Source: Dendrolimus kikuchii
Taxonomy: Eukaryota > Arthropoda > Insecta > Lepidoptera > Lasiocampidae
Length of the DNA stretch: 64,000 bases
Assembly (NCBI GenBank): GCA_019925095.2
Contig: CM034403.1
Span: 3,167,690-3,231,689, forward strand
Reading direction: 5' to 3'
This document shows, piece by piece, positions 63,644 through 64,000 of this stretch. A program made the position numbers and the translations under genes. The notes under the pieces are model-generated. The model was given only the letters and a program-made list of their open reading frames with translations. It was not told where the DNA came from and ran no database searches. How positions within the stretch are numbered: the stretch's first letter is position 1; every line of letters begins with the position of its first letter.

Positions 63644-64000
63644 TTTTTTTTATTTAATTTTTTATTGAGACTTTTCGTCACCAATGACGATATCAGCCTC
63701 ATAGGTGATGGCAAATTTACATTTTTTAATATATTAGATAAACTTAAATATAATTTTAAACTTAACTATAACTAACTCTATTTTTAAATATTTTAATCAT
63801 GAACTTAAACAATAATCCAGCCTCCTCGCTCAAAGGGTTGCTTAAAATAATATTTATTCCTCCACTATGTAATGACGAGTCTGGCAAGAGTGTCCTTCTA
63901 ATTGGTTGGGTTTGGCCACATTCCAGAACAATATGCACGAGATCCTCTACTTTGTTACAGTGCTCACAAAGAGGGCTAGATCTTTGAGACGTGTTTTTAA
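63644..64000 (-). mobile_element. jockey-type LINE 3' end, cut by window edge
   Basis: Poly(A) in reverse at 63643-63651 with AATAAA just inside (63663), a short 3' UTR, and the coding end up to the window boundary. Confidence 0.7.
63762..64000 (-). pseudogene. LINE ORF2 C-terminus, partial at edge
   Basis: The minus strand is open from the window edge: NTSQRSSPLCEHCNKVEDL, VHIVLECGQTQPIRRTLLP, then SLHSGGINIILSNPLSEE and KFMIKIFKNRVSYS, stop 63762-63764. C.HC...ED..H..LEC is the zinc-knuckle motif at the end of jockey/R1-type LINE proteins. It has no stop in the visible part; the rest lies outside. Confidence 0.7.

Overview
This is AT-rich eukaryotic DNA whose repeats point to a moth or butterfly (Lepidoptera). 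The evidence is many short Helitron copies (5' TC, 3' CTAG, inserted between A and T), an RTE-type LINE ending in a GTAT microsatellite, tRNA-derived SINEs, jockey/CR1-like and R1-like LINE tails, and several hAT miniature elements. I found no convincing host gene, no tRNA or rRNA gene and no CRISPR array. Nearly every long open frame lies inside a transposable element or a microsatellite. The window reads as intergenic, intronic or heterochromatic DNA; the species and chromosome cannot be named from it.

The dominant family, called S1 here, is a roughly 305-bp poly(A)-tailed retroposon found at about 28 places on both strands. Intact copies start at TTATCCGTGCAGG and end in CAATAAA plus poly(A). 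The second family is an RTE LINE. All of its copies are 5'-truncated; the best (24.3-25.5 kb) keeps a 400-codon frame with the reverse-transcriptase core. Most RTE copies keep only the last 40-250 codons and are flanked by clear target-site duplications. Other families are labelled LINE-J, K, L, M and N, tSINE (tRNA-derived), Helitron, hAT, E1, P and B.

Layout: 0-5.3 kb, S1, RTE, LINE-M and TIR elements. 6.0-11.1 kb, a 5-kb segment bounded by about 180-bp inverted repeats with a perfect 61-bp-arm palindrome at its left edge. 11-16 kb, Helitrons, S1 and an LTR-like core promoter. 17-18 kb, a long GT/CT microsatellite and an hAT MITE. 18-30 kb, RTE, S1, LINE-J and LINE-M. 30-38 kb, foldback elements, an hAT MITE with an 8-bp duplication, and S1. 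40.6-42.3 kb, a Helitron carrying ten tandem 135-bp units in a two-unit higher-order pattern, open on both strands. 42-49 kb, Helitron clusters and an R1-like LINE end. 50-54 kb, RTE and nested S1. 56-57 kb, a Helitron containing an S1 and a LINE-K. 58-64 kb, a 1-kb hAT with an RTE inside, Helitron, S1, LINE-M and a jockey-type LINE end cut by the window edge.

The most interesting signals are the Helitron-borne higher-order tandem array, the S1 family with recurrent truncation at one predicted RNA stem, about 80-bp direct repeats flanking two retroelement insertions, and the inverted-repeat-bounded 5-kb segment. Family names come from recognised motifs and from comparing copies within the window; no database search was possible.
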